DNA from: Flavobacterium sp. N2038
Lineage (GTDB): Bacteria > Bacteroidota > Bacteroidia > Flavobacteriales > Flavobacteriaceae
Reading direction: 5' to 3'
Length of the DNA stretch: 64,000 nt
NCBI RefSeq assembly: GCF_025947185.1
Contig: NZ_CP110001.1
Coordinates: forward strand, 4,588,001-4,652,000
Both the position numbers and the translations under genes were made by a program. This document shows, piece after piece, positions 53,751-63,180 of the stretch. Below the pieces are notes generated by a model that was not told where the DNA came from, ran no database searches, and saw nothing but the letters and a program-made list of their open reading frames with translations. Numbering within the stretch: position 1 is the first letter of the stretch; each line of letters opens with the position of its first letter.

Positions 53751-53780
53751 TAAGGCTGAGATTTTTATCTCAGCCTTTTA
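53751..53780 (-). terminator. terminator after susD
   Basis: AAGGCTGAGAT and ATCTCAGCCTT stem; on the reverse strand followed by a run of T. It may reduce readthrough from susCD into the enzyme genes. Confidence 0.75.
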
Positions 53781-53810
53781 CACAAGTACTATATCTGTTT
53801 TTGGAGAATA

Positions 53811-55352
53811 TTAATATCCTGTATTTTGAATCATTTTTGTATTGTTGAATTCGCTGTAAGGAATTGGGAAAGCTTCATTTTTATTTGCTGTAAATCCTTT
53901 GAATGCAAGTTTTGCAGCAGCCTCACCTGTTCTGATTAAGTCAAACCAACGGTGTCCTTCTCCCGCAAGTTCTAATCTTCTTTCTTGCTGAATTGCTGCA
54001 AGAGAAACTGGTACAGGATCTAATCCAACTCTTTTTCTAACAGCATCAAGAAGTGCCTGGGCTCTTGCTCCTGTTCCTCCCAAAGCTTCTGCTTCTAATA
54101 AATAAGTATCAGCTAAACGAATTACATAAGTATTGATACCAAAGTTCAGAAAAGGGTTTGATGCTTTAATATCAGCATTAACCGGTGCATATTTAATAAA
54201 GTGAAATCCTGTCTCTTGGTAACTGTCTGTATACTTAATAAATGCATTTGGATCATCTTTATCTCCGCTTGCTCTTTCAACAGCAGCATCAAAAATAGTA
54301 GATGCGTAACGCGGATCTCCTTGCATAGCAACTTGTAAATCTTTAGTAACGACCATGAACCCCCAACCATTAATATAATCCGGCAAAAGTTTATCTACGC
54401 CACGAGGATATCTTGAATAATCTCTCATACCCATTAACTGTGCTGCTACGTTACCTTCGTCATCACCTCTTTCAAAATTACCCCAATCAGCATTTGATTT
54501 GTCTGAATAACTGATTTCAAGAATGGATTCTGAATTAAATTCATGCAAATGATCCCATAGTTGAGAAAAATTATCCATTAGCTTATATCCAAAACTACTA
54601 GCTTGTCCCGGAGTTGCACCGTTTACTTTAGCCAATTCTGCAGCAGCTTCTGCTTTTTTATTATCAGATAAATAGGCTTTTCCTAAAAGTGCAGTTGCAG
54701 CTCCTTTTGTCAATCTTCCTAATTCGCTAGGAATTAATGTCATTGGCAGATTCGGAATTGCTTCTGTTAAATCTTTTTCAATTTGTGCATAAACTTCTTC
54801 TGGTTTAGCCTGTACAATTGTCGAAATTTCGCTCTGAACTACCGGAGCTAATATTAGCGGAACATTTTTAAACATTCTTACAAGGTCTAAATAGTAATAA
54901 GCGCGTAACGCTTTAACTTCTGCCGTGAATCTTGCTTTTTTAGCTTCATCCATAGTAACTCCGGGAAGTTTTGCAATCATGATATTACATCTTGCAACTC
55001 CTTTAAAATAATCTGCCCAAATGTTTGGCGGAATATTGGTTGGAGTGATAGAATAGTTTGATGCGACCTGAAGTCCTGGCTGGTCACCTGCTCCTCCACC
55101 TCCTGCATAGAAATCATCTGATGCAGAGTTTAAGAATAATAGTGGCGCATTTTCCATTGCTCCGGCATGTTTCCCTAATTTATCATAAGCTGCTACTAAT
55201 CCAGAATAAGCTTCTGTTTCGTTTCTGTAAAAATTATTTTCAAGTACAACTCCATCTCCTTTTACTTCCAGCTTTTCATCGGTATCGCACGATCCAAGTG
55301 CCAATAACACTCCAAATGCGACAAATGATTGTTTAAAACTTATAAGTTTCAT
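53811..55352 (-). CDS. SusD/RagB family outer-membrane glycan-binding lipoprotein
   Basis: 513 residues, lipoprotein signal ending LLALGSC (Cys23 lipidated). Typical SusD features: N-terminal NETEAYSGLVAAYDKLGKH, TPR-like helices (VKALRAYYYLDLVRMFKNVP, GAATALLGKAYL) and the C-terminal ERRLELAGEGHRWFDLIRTG block. It forms the lid of the SusC transporter and binds the glycan. It lies 17 bases downstream of susC. Confidence 0.95.
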   Translation of the reverse strand: MKLISFKQSFVAFGVLLALGSCDTDEKLEVKGDGVVLENNFYRNETEAYSGLVAAYDKLGKHAGAMENAPLLFLNSASDDFYAGGGGAGDQPGLQVASNYSITPTNIPPNIWADYFKGVARCNIMIAKLPGVTMDEAKKARFTAEVKALRAYYYLDLVRMFKNVPLILAPVVQSEISTIVQAKPEEVYAQIEKDLTEAIPNLPMTLIPSELGRLTKGAATALLGKAYLSDNKKAEAAAELAKVNGATPGQASSFGYKLMDNFSQLWDHLHEFNSESILEISYSDKSNADWGNFERGDDEGNVAAQLMGMRDYSRYPRGVDKLLPDYINGWGFMVVTKDLQVAMQGDPRYASTIFDAAVERASGDKDDPNAFIKYTDSYQETGFHFIKYAPVNADIKASNPFLNFGINTYVIRLADTYLLEAEALGGTGARAQALLDAVRKRVGLDPVPVSLAAIQQERRLELAGEGHRWFDLIRTGEAAAKLAFKGFTANKNEAFPIPYSEFNNTKMIQNTGY

Positions 55353-55369
55353 AATATTTTATTTTTTAA

Positions 55370-57040
55370 TTAAAATTGCAAATTAACTCCTAACATGTAC
55401 GATTTTGCCTGAGGATAAAAACCTCTGTCAACACCTTGTACATTGTTCATTCCAGCAGCAGTTTGTCCTCCAATTTCAGGATCAAAACCAGTATACTTAG
55501 TAATTGTAAATAAGTTTTCTCCAGTTAAATAAAGTCTCACTTTTGTTAATGAGATGCTGCTTATCCATTCTTGTGGGAATGAATATCCAAGCTGAATTGT
55601 TTTAAATCTGAAGAAGTCACCTTTCTCTAAATTGAAATCTGATGGGTTAGTGAAGTTTTTGTTCTTATCTTCTGTTGTAACTCTAGGATAACTGTTTGTT
55701 GATCCTGGTCCTGTCCAACGACCTAAAACTTCTGTCTGATAGTTTGCATTTGTAATATCAAGTCTTCTTAAACCTTGGTAAATCATGTTTCCTCCAGCTC
55801 CCTGACCAAAAACTAATAAGTCAAATCCTTTGTAATCCATGTTTAAAGTAAATCCATAAGTAAATTTAGGCAATGATGTTCCTAAGAAGTCTCTATCGTT
55901 ACCATCAATTTTACCATTTCCGTCAAGATCCTGCCAACGGAAATCTCCAGGTTTAGCATCTGGCTGAATAATTTGTCCTGAAGCACTTTTATAAGCAGCA
56001 ACATCTTCAACTGTCTGAAAAATTCCGTTTGTCTTAAATCCGTAGAATGAATTGTAAGCCTCACCTACCTGAGTTCTGTTGATCTCATAAGAAGTTGACT
56101 GTACTGTTTCGTCACCTGCTAAGAAATTAACTCCTTTGTCAATATAAGTAACTTCATTTTTGATATAAGAGAAGTTTCCGTTTACAGAAAGGTTCAATGC
56201 TCCAAATCTTTTTTTGTAGCCTAACTCGATATCAACCCCTTTATTTTGCATATCTGCTAAGTTGGCATAAGTATCACCACTTGCTCCTACAAATCCAGGA
56301 ATTGGCACTTTCATTAAGATACCGCTTGTTTTTTTGTTGAATAAATCAATACTAAAGTTGAAATCATGGAAAAGCATACTTTCAAAACCAATATTTACTT
56401 GTTTCGTTTCTTCCCATTTCAAATCAGGGTTTGCAATTCCGTTTGGACTTTGTCCAGGAGCTGGTGTTCCGCCAATTGTATAGTTTCTTTTGTTACCAAT
56501 TGTAGAAAGATATAAGAAATCCGGAGATGAGTCATTTCCTGTTACACCATAACCTCCTCTAATTTTTAAGGTGTTTACCACATCATTTTCTTTCCAGAAT
56601 CCTTCTTTAGAAGGTACCCATCCAAGAGACATAGAAGGGAAAGTTCCGTATTTGTTGTTTGGTCCAAATCTTGTAGAACCATCACGACGAATAATCCCTG
56701 TGAAAATATATTTTTCTTTGTAATCGTAATTTAATCTTCCAAATAAAGACTCTACTCTGTGTTCTACAGCTTGTGAATTATAAGCATTAACAAATTTATC
56801 CGCTAACGGAATATCAACGTTGAAAGAAGCTTCTGAGTGATTTGTTGCAGGGATCCCCTGGTAAGTTGCATCATTTCCAGATGTAATATTGTCTACATAA
56901 GTTCCTTTTCCTATTAAGGCACTGAAATTATGATCTCCAAACTTTTTAGTATAGTTTAAAGTATTCTCCCAGTTCCAGCTAAATGACTTTTTGTATGATC
57001 TGAACAACTCATTCTTGTCTCTTTTTGTAGCTCCGTTCAA
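55370..57040 (-). pseudogene. SusC TonB-linked transporter, C-terminal part (frameshifted)
   Basis: 556-residue frame that continues SusC after a frameshift. It holds most of the beta-barrel: RSYKKSFSWNWENTLNY, RRDGSTRFGPNNKYGTFPS, GGYGVTGNDSS, KWEETKQVNIGFE and the terminal PQAKSYMLGVNLQF ending in Phe. Its first codon would be a TTG with no signal peptide. Upstream codons in this frame read SVYFLNGATK, which joins smoothly to NFT of the upstream part if one base is restored. Together the parts make a normal SusC of about 1,050 residues. Unless the shift is a sequencing error, uptake by this locus is compromised. Confidence 0.85.
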
Positions 57041-58521
57041 GAAATAAACCGAGTAAAGTTGTCAGAACCATAATAAGCCAATTTTGCACCAGCTGTAGAT
57101 CTAAATTTTAAACCTGGCAATAATTCTGCTTCGATGAAAATGTTACCCACAAAATTATCAGCAAAATCATTATTTCCTAATCTGGTTTGAGTATAAGCTA
57201 ATGGGTTAGTATTTTCCTGAGTTACAATTGTAGAAATACCATAGTAATTTCCATTTGCATCTTTTAGTGTATTTGGATTAGCATAGATTGAACCAGGTCC
57301 AGTTTTAGAAGGATCAGTTTCGATCATTGGAGTTAATGGATCTAAGTTAATTGCAGATGCCAATGGACCTCCAAACTCATCATTTACGTTACCAATACCA
57401 ATTGTTTTTTCGTTAGAATATCCTAAAGTCTGACCAATCTTAATGTATTTACCAATTTTATGATTAGAGTTCAAACGGATATTTTTTCTTGTATAATTAG
57501 AAATATCAGTTGTTATAATACCTTCCTGATCTGTTATACCAAAAGACATATAAAATGTAGATACATCATTACCACCGCTGAAGCTTAATTCATGGGAATA
57601 ACGTTGTGCGTGATTGTTAAAAATAGCATCCTGCCAATTTGTTCCTGCACCATAGTTTATAGGATTTCCTGTAGCATCTTTAGTTGGGAATTTTTCACCT
57701 GCATTACCACCATTTTTAAACGCTTCGTTTAATATTGTAACATAATCTGAAGCACCTAGCAGATCCAATTTCTTTGCTGCTTGCGATGTACCTGCATATC
57801 CTGTATAGTTTACAGAAATTTTACCTGCTTTACCTTTTTTAGTTGTCACTAAAACAACTCCGGCAGCTGCACGAGAACCGTAGATTGCACCTGAAGCACC
57901 ATCTTTAAGTACCTCGATAGATTCAATATCAGATTGATTCAAATATCCAATTCCTCCATTGTCTACCACAACACCATCAACAACCCATAAAGGATCATTA
58001 TTATTTAAAGTAGTAAAACCACGAATACGGATTGTAGATGCAGATCCTGGCTGACCTGCATTTGCAGCGATCGAAACCCCTGAAACTCTACCTTGTAAAG
58101 CCTGTTCAACTCTCGTAATTGGCAAACTCTCTAAATCTTTTGCTTTTACACTTGAGATTGCACCTGTTACAACACTTTTCTTTTGGGTACCATATCCTAC
58201 AACAACAACTTCATTTAAAGTTTGAGACTCCGGACGCAATTTAACATCCAGTTTAGTTTTACCGTTGACTGCAATCTGTGTCGTTTCATAGCCAACAAAA
58301 CTTACTGTTAAAGTTCCATTAGAAGGAACAGCAATCTGAAACTTTCCGTCAAAGTCTGAAGCAGTAGCTTTATTAGTGCCTTTAACAGAAATTGTTGCTC
58401 CCGGGACGGGCATTCCACTTTCATCATTTATGGTTCCAGTAACAGTAGCATCCTGCGCCATTGCAACAACTGAAAACAGAAGAGACGAAATACAAAAAAT
58501 AAGTAATTTTGTTAATTTCAT
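57037..58521 (-). pseudogene. SusC TonB-linked transporter, N-terminal part (frameshifted)
   Basis: 494-residue frame: signal peptide (MKLTKLLIFCISSLLFSVVA), carboxypeptidase-like domain (ATVTGTINDESGMPVPGATI), TonB box region (LNEVVVVGYGTQKK), plug (LESLPITRVEQALQGRVSGV, IRIRGFTTLNNNDPLWVVDG) and the start of the barrel. It ends prematurely after GSDNFTRFIS at 57037. The break lies near 57050-57054 in sequence without a long homopolymer. A truncated product with plug and partial barrel would not fold as a transporter. Promoter and possible activator sites lie upstream. Confidence 0.87.
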
Positions 58522-58560
58522 TTTTCTAAAAATTTTGGTTAATTAATTAGTAATTTGATG

Positions 58561-58591
58561 CAATAATAAAGTTTAATTTAACTATCAACAA
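58561..58591 (-). promoter_or_regulatory. susC promoter
   Basis: Reverse strand TTG (58591-58589) then 20 bases then TATTATTG (58568-58561; one mismatch to TAnnTTTG), 39 bases before the ATG. An alternative TTG gives a 17-base spacer. Confidence 0.5.
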
Positions 58592-58602
58592 TAAAAATTC
58601 CT

Positions 58603-58652
58603 TACAAAAACACATCAAAGCTTAATTTATTACGCTACAAAAACACATCAAA
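58603..58652. promoter_or_regulatory. direct repeat upstream of susC, candidate activator sites
   Basis: TACAAAAACACATCAAA occurs twice (58603-58619 and 58636-58652), 33 bases apart, just upstream of the susC promoter. A weaker inverted match (CGATGTATTTT) lies at 58757-58767. The rest of the 342-base gap is very AT-rich with nothing else recognised. Confidence 0.6.
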
Positions 58653-58863
58653 ATATTTTTAATTATTTAAAAACCAATCATTTATAAAAAATATTTTATT
58701 GTTATAAAAATGTTAAGTAAAAAAATAAACACTACATTTATAAAATAATTACTATTTCGATGTATTTTCAAAATAACTCCACGAAATCAGAACATTGTAA
58801 ATAATAAATCAAAAAACAAATCGCTTTTTAAAACATTTCTAATAAAAATACATTCTAATTTTT

Positions 58864-61743
58864 ATGAAATTCATAAATACAATCCTAACTATAATAGCAA
58901 TTATTTTCTTACAAAACAACATTTCCGGTCAGGTGAAAAATATTGGATTGCCTGCCATTAAGAACTATAAAAGATCAGAATACAAAGGAGGCACTCAAAA
59001 CTGGAGCATAGATCAGGATAAAAAGGGTAATATGTATTTTGCCAACAATAGTGGTTTAATACAATTTGACGGTTCAAGCTGGTATAAATATTCACTTCCT
59101 ACCAAAACAGAAATCAGGAGTTTAAAAATTGATTCTGCAGGAAAAATATTTGTTGGTGGTAATAATGAATTTGGATACTTTAAGAGCAGCGACAATGGAA
59201 CCTTAAAATACTATTCATTGTCTAAATTAATAAGTAAAAAAGACAAACAGAATATTAACTTAATCTGGAGAATACACATATTTAATGGAGAAATCATTTT
59301 TCAGTCTTTCACAAAGGCATTTATTTTCAAAAACAATAAACTTACTTTAATAAATGCACCTAAAAAATTTCAGTTTTCCTTTTTGGTAAACAATCGCCTA
59401 TACTTTCAGGACAAATCATTAGGGATTCTGGAATATAAGAATGGTCGTTTAGCTCCAATAAAAGGAACAACTGTATTCAATGACAAAGAGATTTGGTCCG
59501 TATTTCCGCTTCCAAATAACAAAATGCTCTTAGCAACTTTAGAAAAAGGGCTTTTTATTTATGATAATCAAACGGTCAAACCATGGGAAACGGAAGCGAA
59601 TACTTTTATAAAGAAAAACACCTCATTGGGAGGCTCCTTAATAAAAGGAAGATTTATTGTCCTAAACTCTGTTCTGGACGGATTTATTATCTGTGATTTA
59701 AACGGAAAAATAATTCAGCATCTTAATCGTCAAAAAGGGCTTCAAAACAATACGATTCTAACCTCTTTTGTCGACAATAAAAACAACGTCTGGTTAGGCC
59801 TTGATAACGGTATTACTTTTATAAATGAAAACGCTCCTTTTTCTTATTTTGACTATAGCTATAATATAGGTACAGTATATGCCTCAACAACTTACAAAGG
59901 TAATCTGTATGTAGCAACCAATCAGGGGTTGTTTTACCATTCCTGGACCGAACCTTTTAGAGACAGTCCGTTTATCCGGGTTGAGGGGACCATTTCTCAA
60001 GCCTGGAATATTCAGGTCTTAAATGATGTACTTATCTGCGCCAGTAATAGTGGTGCATTAGTTATTAATCAAAATAAAGTATCCAAAATACTAGACAAAA
60101 AAGGTTATTTCGGATTCAAAAGCATTCCAAATCACGAAAATTACATTATAGGAGAAAGTTATAACGGCTTTACGGTTTTTAAAAAATCAGCTGATGGCTA
60201 TGAATATTCCAATCAAGTTCAGGGATTTGATGAAACAACAAATACTTTCTCTATAGAACTGGATGAAAATTATTTGTGGCTGAAGAAAGATTTAAGCCTG
60301 TATCAAATGAAATTATCTGATGATTTAAAGAAATTTGATATGATCCAGAAACACCAATCGATTTCATCCTTATATCGTGGAATAGGAAGTCTGCAAAGCA
60401 TACAAAATAAAGTCTACTTTCAGACTCACAATCATTTTTTCAGATTTTCAAAAGAACAGGAAACCTTTTTTGAAGACAAAAAAATAAGCAATTTATTTAC
60501 CAGTATTCCAATCATAAACACATTAATTGAAGATTCAGAAGGGAATTTATGGTATGCTTTTAATGAGTCTCTGGGCGTTTTAACAAAAAACAAAAATGGC
60601 TCTTATACCAAAAAACAAGCACCATTTTCTAACCTTACCGGAAATCTGGTAAACAATTACATTTCTGTAAATACCATAGATCCTAAAAATATTTTTATAG
60701 GATTAACTGATGGTCTTACGCATTATGACTCTAAAATACCTAGTACGTTTATTACTAAGCCTAAGGTTTTTATTGCCAGTTTCTCATTTCCGGGAGACAC
60801 CATTCTGACTGGAAATCTGTCTGAAAATCAAAAAGCATATAGAATTCCTTATAGCTCAAACCATGTAAAATTTACCTTTTCGTCTCCGACTTATGAAAAT
60901 CAGGAAAACGTAATGTACTCCTACAAACTGGAACCTTTTGATGATAATTGGAGAAATTGGTCTACTGTATCTATAAAGGAGTACACAAACCTGAGAGAAG
61001 GAACTTATGTTATGAATTTAAAATCGCGAAACAGTTATGGAATCGAATCCAGTATTAATCGCATTCAATTTACAATTTCACCTCCATGGTACAGACATTT
61101 TCTCGCTTATTTACTTTATTTTATTTTAGTCATTACCGGAATTTATGTGATATCAAACAGAATTAAATTAAAAATCAGAAAAAACAAATACTACGAAACC
61201 ATCGAGCAGCGTAGATTATATCTTGAAAAAGAGTCAAAAATCAGACATGAACAGCATGAACTGGAAAAAGAGATCGAGAAACTAAAAAATGACAAACTTC
61301 AAATAAAAATCTTATCAAAAGATAAAGAACTAGTAAATAACTCTTTACAGGTTGTAAAGAAAAACAAAGTTCTTAACGGAATCATCACTAAACTTAAAGA
61401 TATTGACACAAACATTCTGGATGATTCAACAAAATTTGAATTCAATAAATTACATAAAAGCATAGTAAAAGAAGTCAATACAGATAAAAGCTGGAAAGAT
61501 TTGGAAAAACACATTAAAAATGTGCATTTCGAGTTCCTAAAACGATTAAAAGAAAAATACCCCACAATTTCGCCTCGTGAACTTGATTTATCGACTTATT
61601 TATTAATGAATATGTCAACAAAAGAAATTGCAGAGATCATGAATATTTCAACCGGAGGAGTTGAGCTGGCCAGATACCGATTAAGAAAGAAACTGGGGTT
61701 AAATAAAAAAGAAAACCTGATTGGTTTCTTAATGAGTATTTAA
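58864..61743 (+). CDS. transmembrane sensor with beta-propeller, Y_Y_Y domain and LuxR-type HTH
   Basis: 959 residues. Signal peptide, then propeller-like repeats of the two-component-regulator type (WSIDQDKKGNMYFANNSGLI, NNVWLGLDNGITFIN, EGNLWYAFNESLGVL), a Y_Y_Y-type domain (MYSYKLEPFDDNWRNWSTVS), one membrane helix at about 742-762, a long coiled coil (about 780-850) and a C-terminal LuxR/GerE-like HTH (PTISPRELDLSTYLLMNMST, KEIAEIMNISTGGVELARYR). There is no kinase or receiver domain, so it is a one-protein membrane-bound regulator. It is divergent from susC and is the likely activator of the locus. Confidence 0.88.
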   Translation: MKFINTILTIIAIIFLQNNISGQVKNIGLPAIKNYKRSEYKGGTQNWSIDQDKKGNMYFANNSGLIQFDGSSWYKYSLPTKTEIRSLKIDSAGKIFVGGNNEFGYFKSSDNGTLKYYSLSKLISKKDKQNINLIWRIHIFNGEIIFQSFTKAFIFKNNKLTLINAPKKFQFSFLVNNRLYFQDKSLGILEYKNGRLAPIKGTTVFNDKEIWSVFPLPNNKMLLATLEKGLFIYDNQTVKPWETEANTFIKKNTSLGGSLIKGRFIVLNSVLDGFIICDLNGKIIQHLNRQKGLQNNTILTSFVDNKNNVWLGLDNGITFINENAPFSYFDYSYNIGTVYASTTYKGNLYVATNQGLFYHSWTEPFRDSPFIRVEGTISQAWNIQVLNDVLICASNSGALVINQNKVSKILDKKGYFGFKSIPNHENYIIGESYNGFTVFKKSADGYEYSNQVQGFDETTNTFSIELDENYLWLKKDLSLYQMKLSDDLKKFDMIQKHQSISSLYRGIGSLQSIQNKVYFQTHNHFFRFSKEQETFFEDKKISNLFTSIPIINTLIEDSEGNLWYAFNESLGVLTKNKNGSYTKKQAPFSNLTGNLVNNYISVNTIDPKNIFIGLTDGLTHYDSKIPSTFITKPKVFIASFSFPGDTILTGNLSENQKAYRIPYSSNHVKFTFSSPTYENQENVMYSYKLEPFDDNWRNWSTVSIKEYTNLREGTYVMNLKSRNSYGIESSINRIQFTISPPWYRHFLAYLLYFILVITGIYVISNRIKLKIRKNKYYETIEQRRLYLEKESKIRHEQHELEKEIEKLKNDKLQIKILSKDKELVNNSLQVVKKNKVLNGIITKLKDIDTNILDDSTKFEFNKLHKSIVKEVNTDKSWKDLEKHIKNVHFEFLKRLKEKYPTISPRELDLSTYLLMNMSTKEIAEIMNISTGGVELARYRLRKKLGLNKKENLIGFLMSI

Positions 61744-61780
61744 AAAAGATGCCATTCGATAAACCGAATGGCATTTTTTT
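61743..61780. terminator. bidirectional terminator
   Basis: AAAAGATGCCATTCG and CGAATGGCATTTTTTT with loop ATAAAC; it serves the regulator gene and the convergent murF. Confidence 0.85.
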
Positions 61781-63065
61781 ATGAAATAAATTCTAACGTT
61801 CGCTCGAGAGCCATTCCTCTGGAGCCTTTTATTAAAATTGTATTGTTATTAAAATGAATTGTTTTAAGATAGTCTGAAAAAGCTTCAAAAGTTTCAAAAA
61901 ACTGAATATTACTTTTTGCAATTTTATTAGTATAGAAATCTTTTCCAATTAAATAACAAACAGATACTTCCTGATTCGATAAAGAATCCACTATAGCTTT
62001 ATGTTCTTGTTGACTTTCTTCTCCCAATTCAAACATATCACCTAAAATCATTACTTTATTCTCACTGTCTAATTGAAGAAAATTAGTAATTGCTACAGCC
62101 ATACTGCTTGGATTAGCATTATAAGCATCTAGTATAATTTGATTTGATCCTTTATTTAATAACTGAGATCTGTTATTAGCAGGAATATAGTTTTCTATGG
62201 CCTCTTTTATGGCTTCGTCATTAACTTTAAAATAGGTACCTATAGAAACTGCAGCATTTATATTATTTGCATTATAAAGTCCTATTAAATGAGATTTAAT
62301 AACAAAATCACTATAGTCAATAACAACAAAAGGATTGGCGTTAATGCTTTTAATGCTAAGATCTGCCGTAGCATTATTTACTCCAAAAGTAAACTTTTCA
62401 ATTCCATTTGATTTATCTATCTGAATAGGATCTTCTAAATTAACAAAGACAACTTTGTCATTTTTTGCAAGATACTGGTACATTTCACTTTTCCCTTCAA
62501 TCACGCCCTGAACACCTCCAAAACCTTCAAGATGCGCTTTTCCAAAGTTGGTGATATAACCAAAATCCGGCTGGGCAATTTCACATAAAAATTCAATTTC
62601 TTTTTTATGATTTGCTCCCATTTCTACAATTCCAATTTCAGTTTCTTTTGTAAAAGAAAGCAACGTAAGCGGAACTCCGATATGATTGTTTAAATTACCA
62701 ACTGTGGCTTTGGTTTTGTACTTTTTAGACAAAACAACATTTATAAGTTCTTTGGTTGTAGTTTTTCCATTGCTGCCCGTTAAAGCGATTATCGGTAACT
62801 TTAAATAGCTTCGGTGAAATTTTGCAAGCTCCTGCAATGTTTCTAAGCTGTTTTTTACCAAAATTGTTCTTTCGTCTATCAAATACGATTCGTTGTCAAT
62901 AACAACAAACAAAGCACCTAATTTCAAGGCTTCTTCAGCAAAAGTATTAGCGTCAAAATTCTCCCCTTTAATAGCAAAAAACATTGATCCTTTTTCAATC
63001 TTTCTGGTATCAATTGAAAGCGAATTACATTGCAAAAATAAACTATGAATGTCCTGAATACTCAT
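61779..63065 (-). CDS. murF: UDP-N-acetylmuramoyl-tripeptide--D-alanyl-D-alanine ligase
   Basis: 428 residues. Adds D-Ala-D-Ala to the peptidoglycan precursor in the cytoplasm. ATP loop ALTGSNGKTTTKELI, then VEMGANHKKEIEFL, NGIEKFTFG, DAYNANPSSMAVAI and MILGDMFELGEESQQEH are diagnostic of MurF. Slightly short but complete. A -7-like TACTTTTA (reverse strand, 63095-63088) lies upstream. The gldJ gene precedes it on the same strand. Confidence 0.95.
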   Translation of the reverse strand: MSIQDIHSLFLQCNSLSIDTRKIEKGSMFFAIKGENFDANTFAEEALKLGALFVVIDNESYLIDERTILVKNSLETLQELAKFHRSYLKLPIIALTGSNGKTTTKELINVVLSKKYKTKATVGNLNNHIGVPLTLLSFTKETEIGIVEMGANHKKEIEFLCEIAQPDFGYITNFGKAHLEGFGGVQGVIEGKSEMYQYLAKNDKVVFVNLEDPIQIDKSNGIEKFTFGVNNATADLSIKSINANPFVVIDYSDFVIKSHLIGLYNANNINAAVSIGTYFKVNDEAIKEAIENYIPANNRSQLLNKGSNQIILDAYNANPSSMAVAITNFLQLDSENKVMILGDMFELGEESQQEHKAIVDSLSNQEVSVCYLIGKDFYTNKIAKSNIQFFETFEAFSDYLKTIHFNNNTILIKGSRGMALERTLEFIS

Positions 63066-63111
63066 TTATATAATTTTTTATAGGTGATAAAAGTAGAAAA
63101 AAAAGAATAAA

Positions 63112-63163
63112 AAAATTCCAAATTCCATACTGAATATTCAGCTTTTGGAATTTGGAATTTTTT
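63112..63163 (-). terminator. repeat-type hairpin after gldJ
   Basis: AAATTCCAAATTCC and GGAATTTGGAATTTTTT form a long stem around an inner CTGAATATTCAG palindrome. On the reverse strand the T run supports termination of gldJ before murF. Confidence 0.6.
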
Positions 63164-63180
63164 ATTAAAATTTCTAAATC

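Noticed and set aside
55882..56064. Small open frames inside susC and other large genes
   Set aside because: They overlap strongly conserved protein-coding sequence in other frames and have no recognisable product.
58603..58652. Two direct repeats as a minimal CRISPR
   Set aside because: Only two 17-base copies, in a promoter region; better explained as regulator sites.
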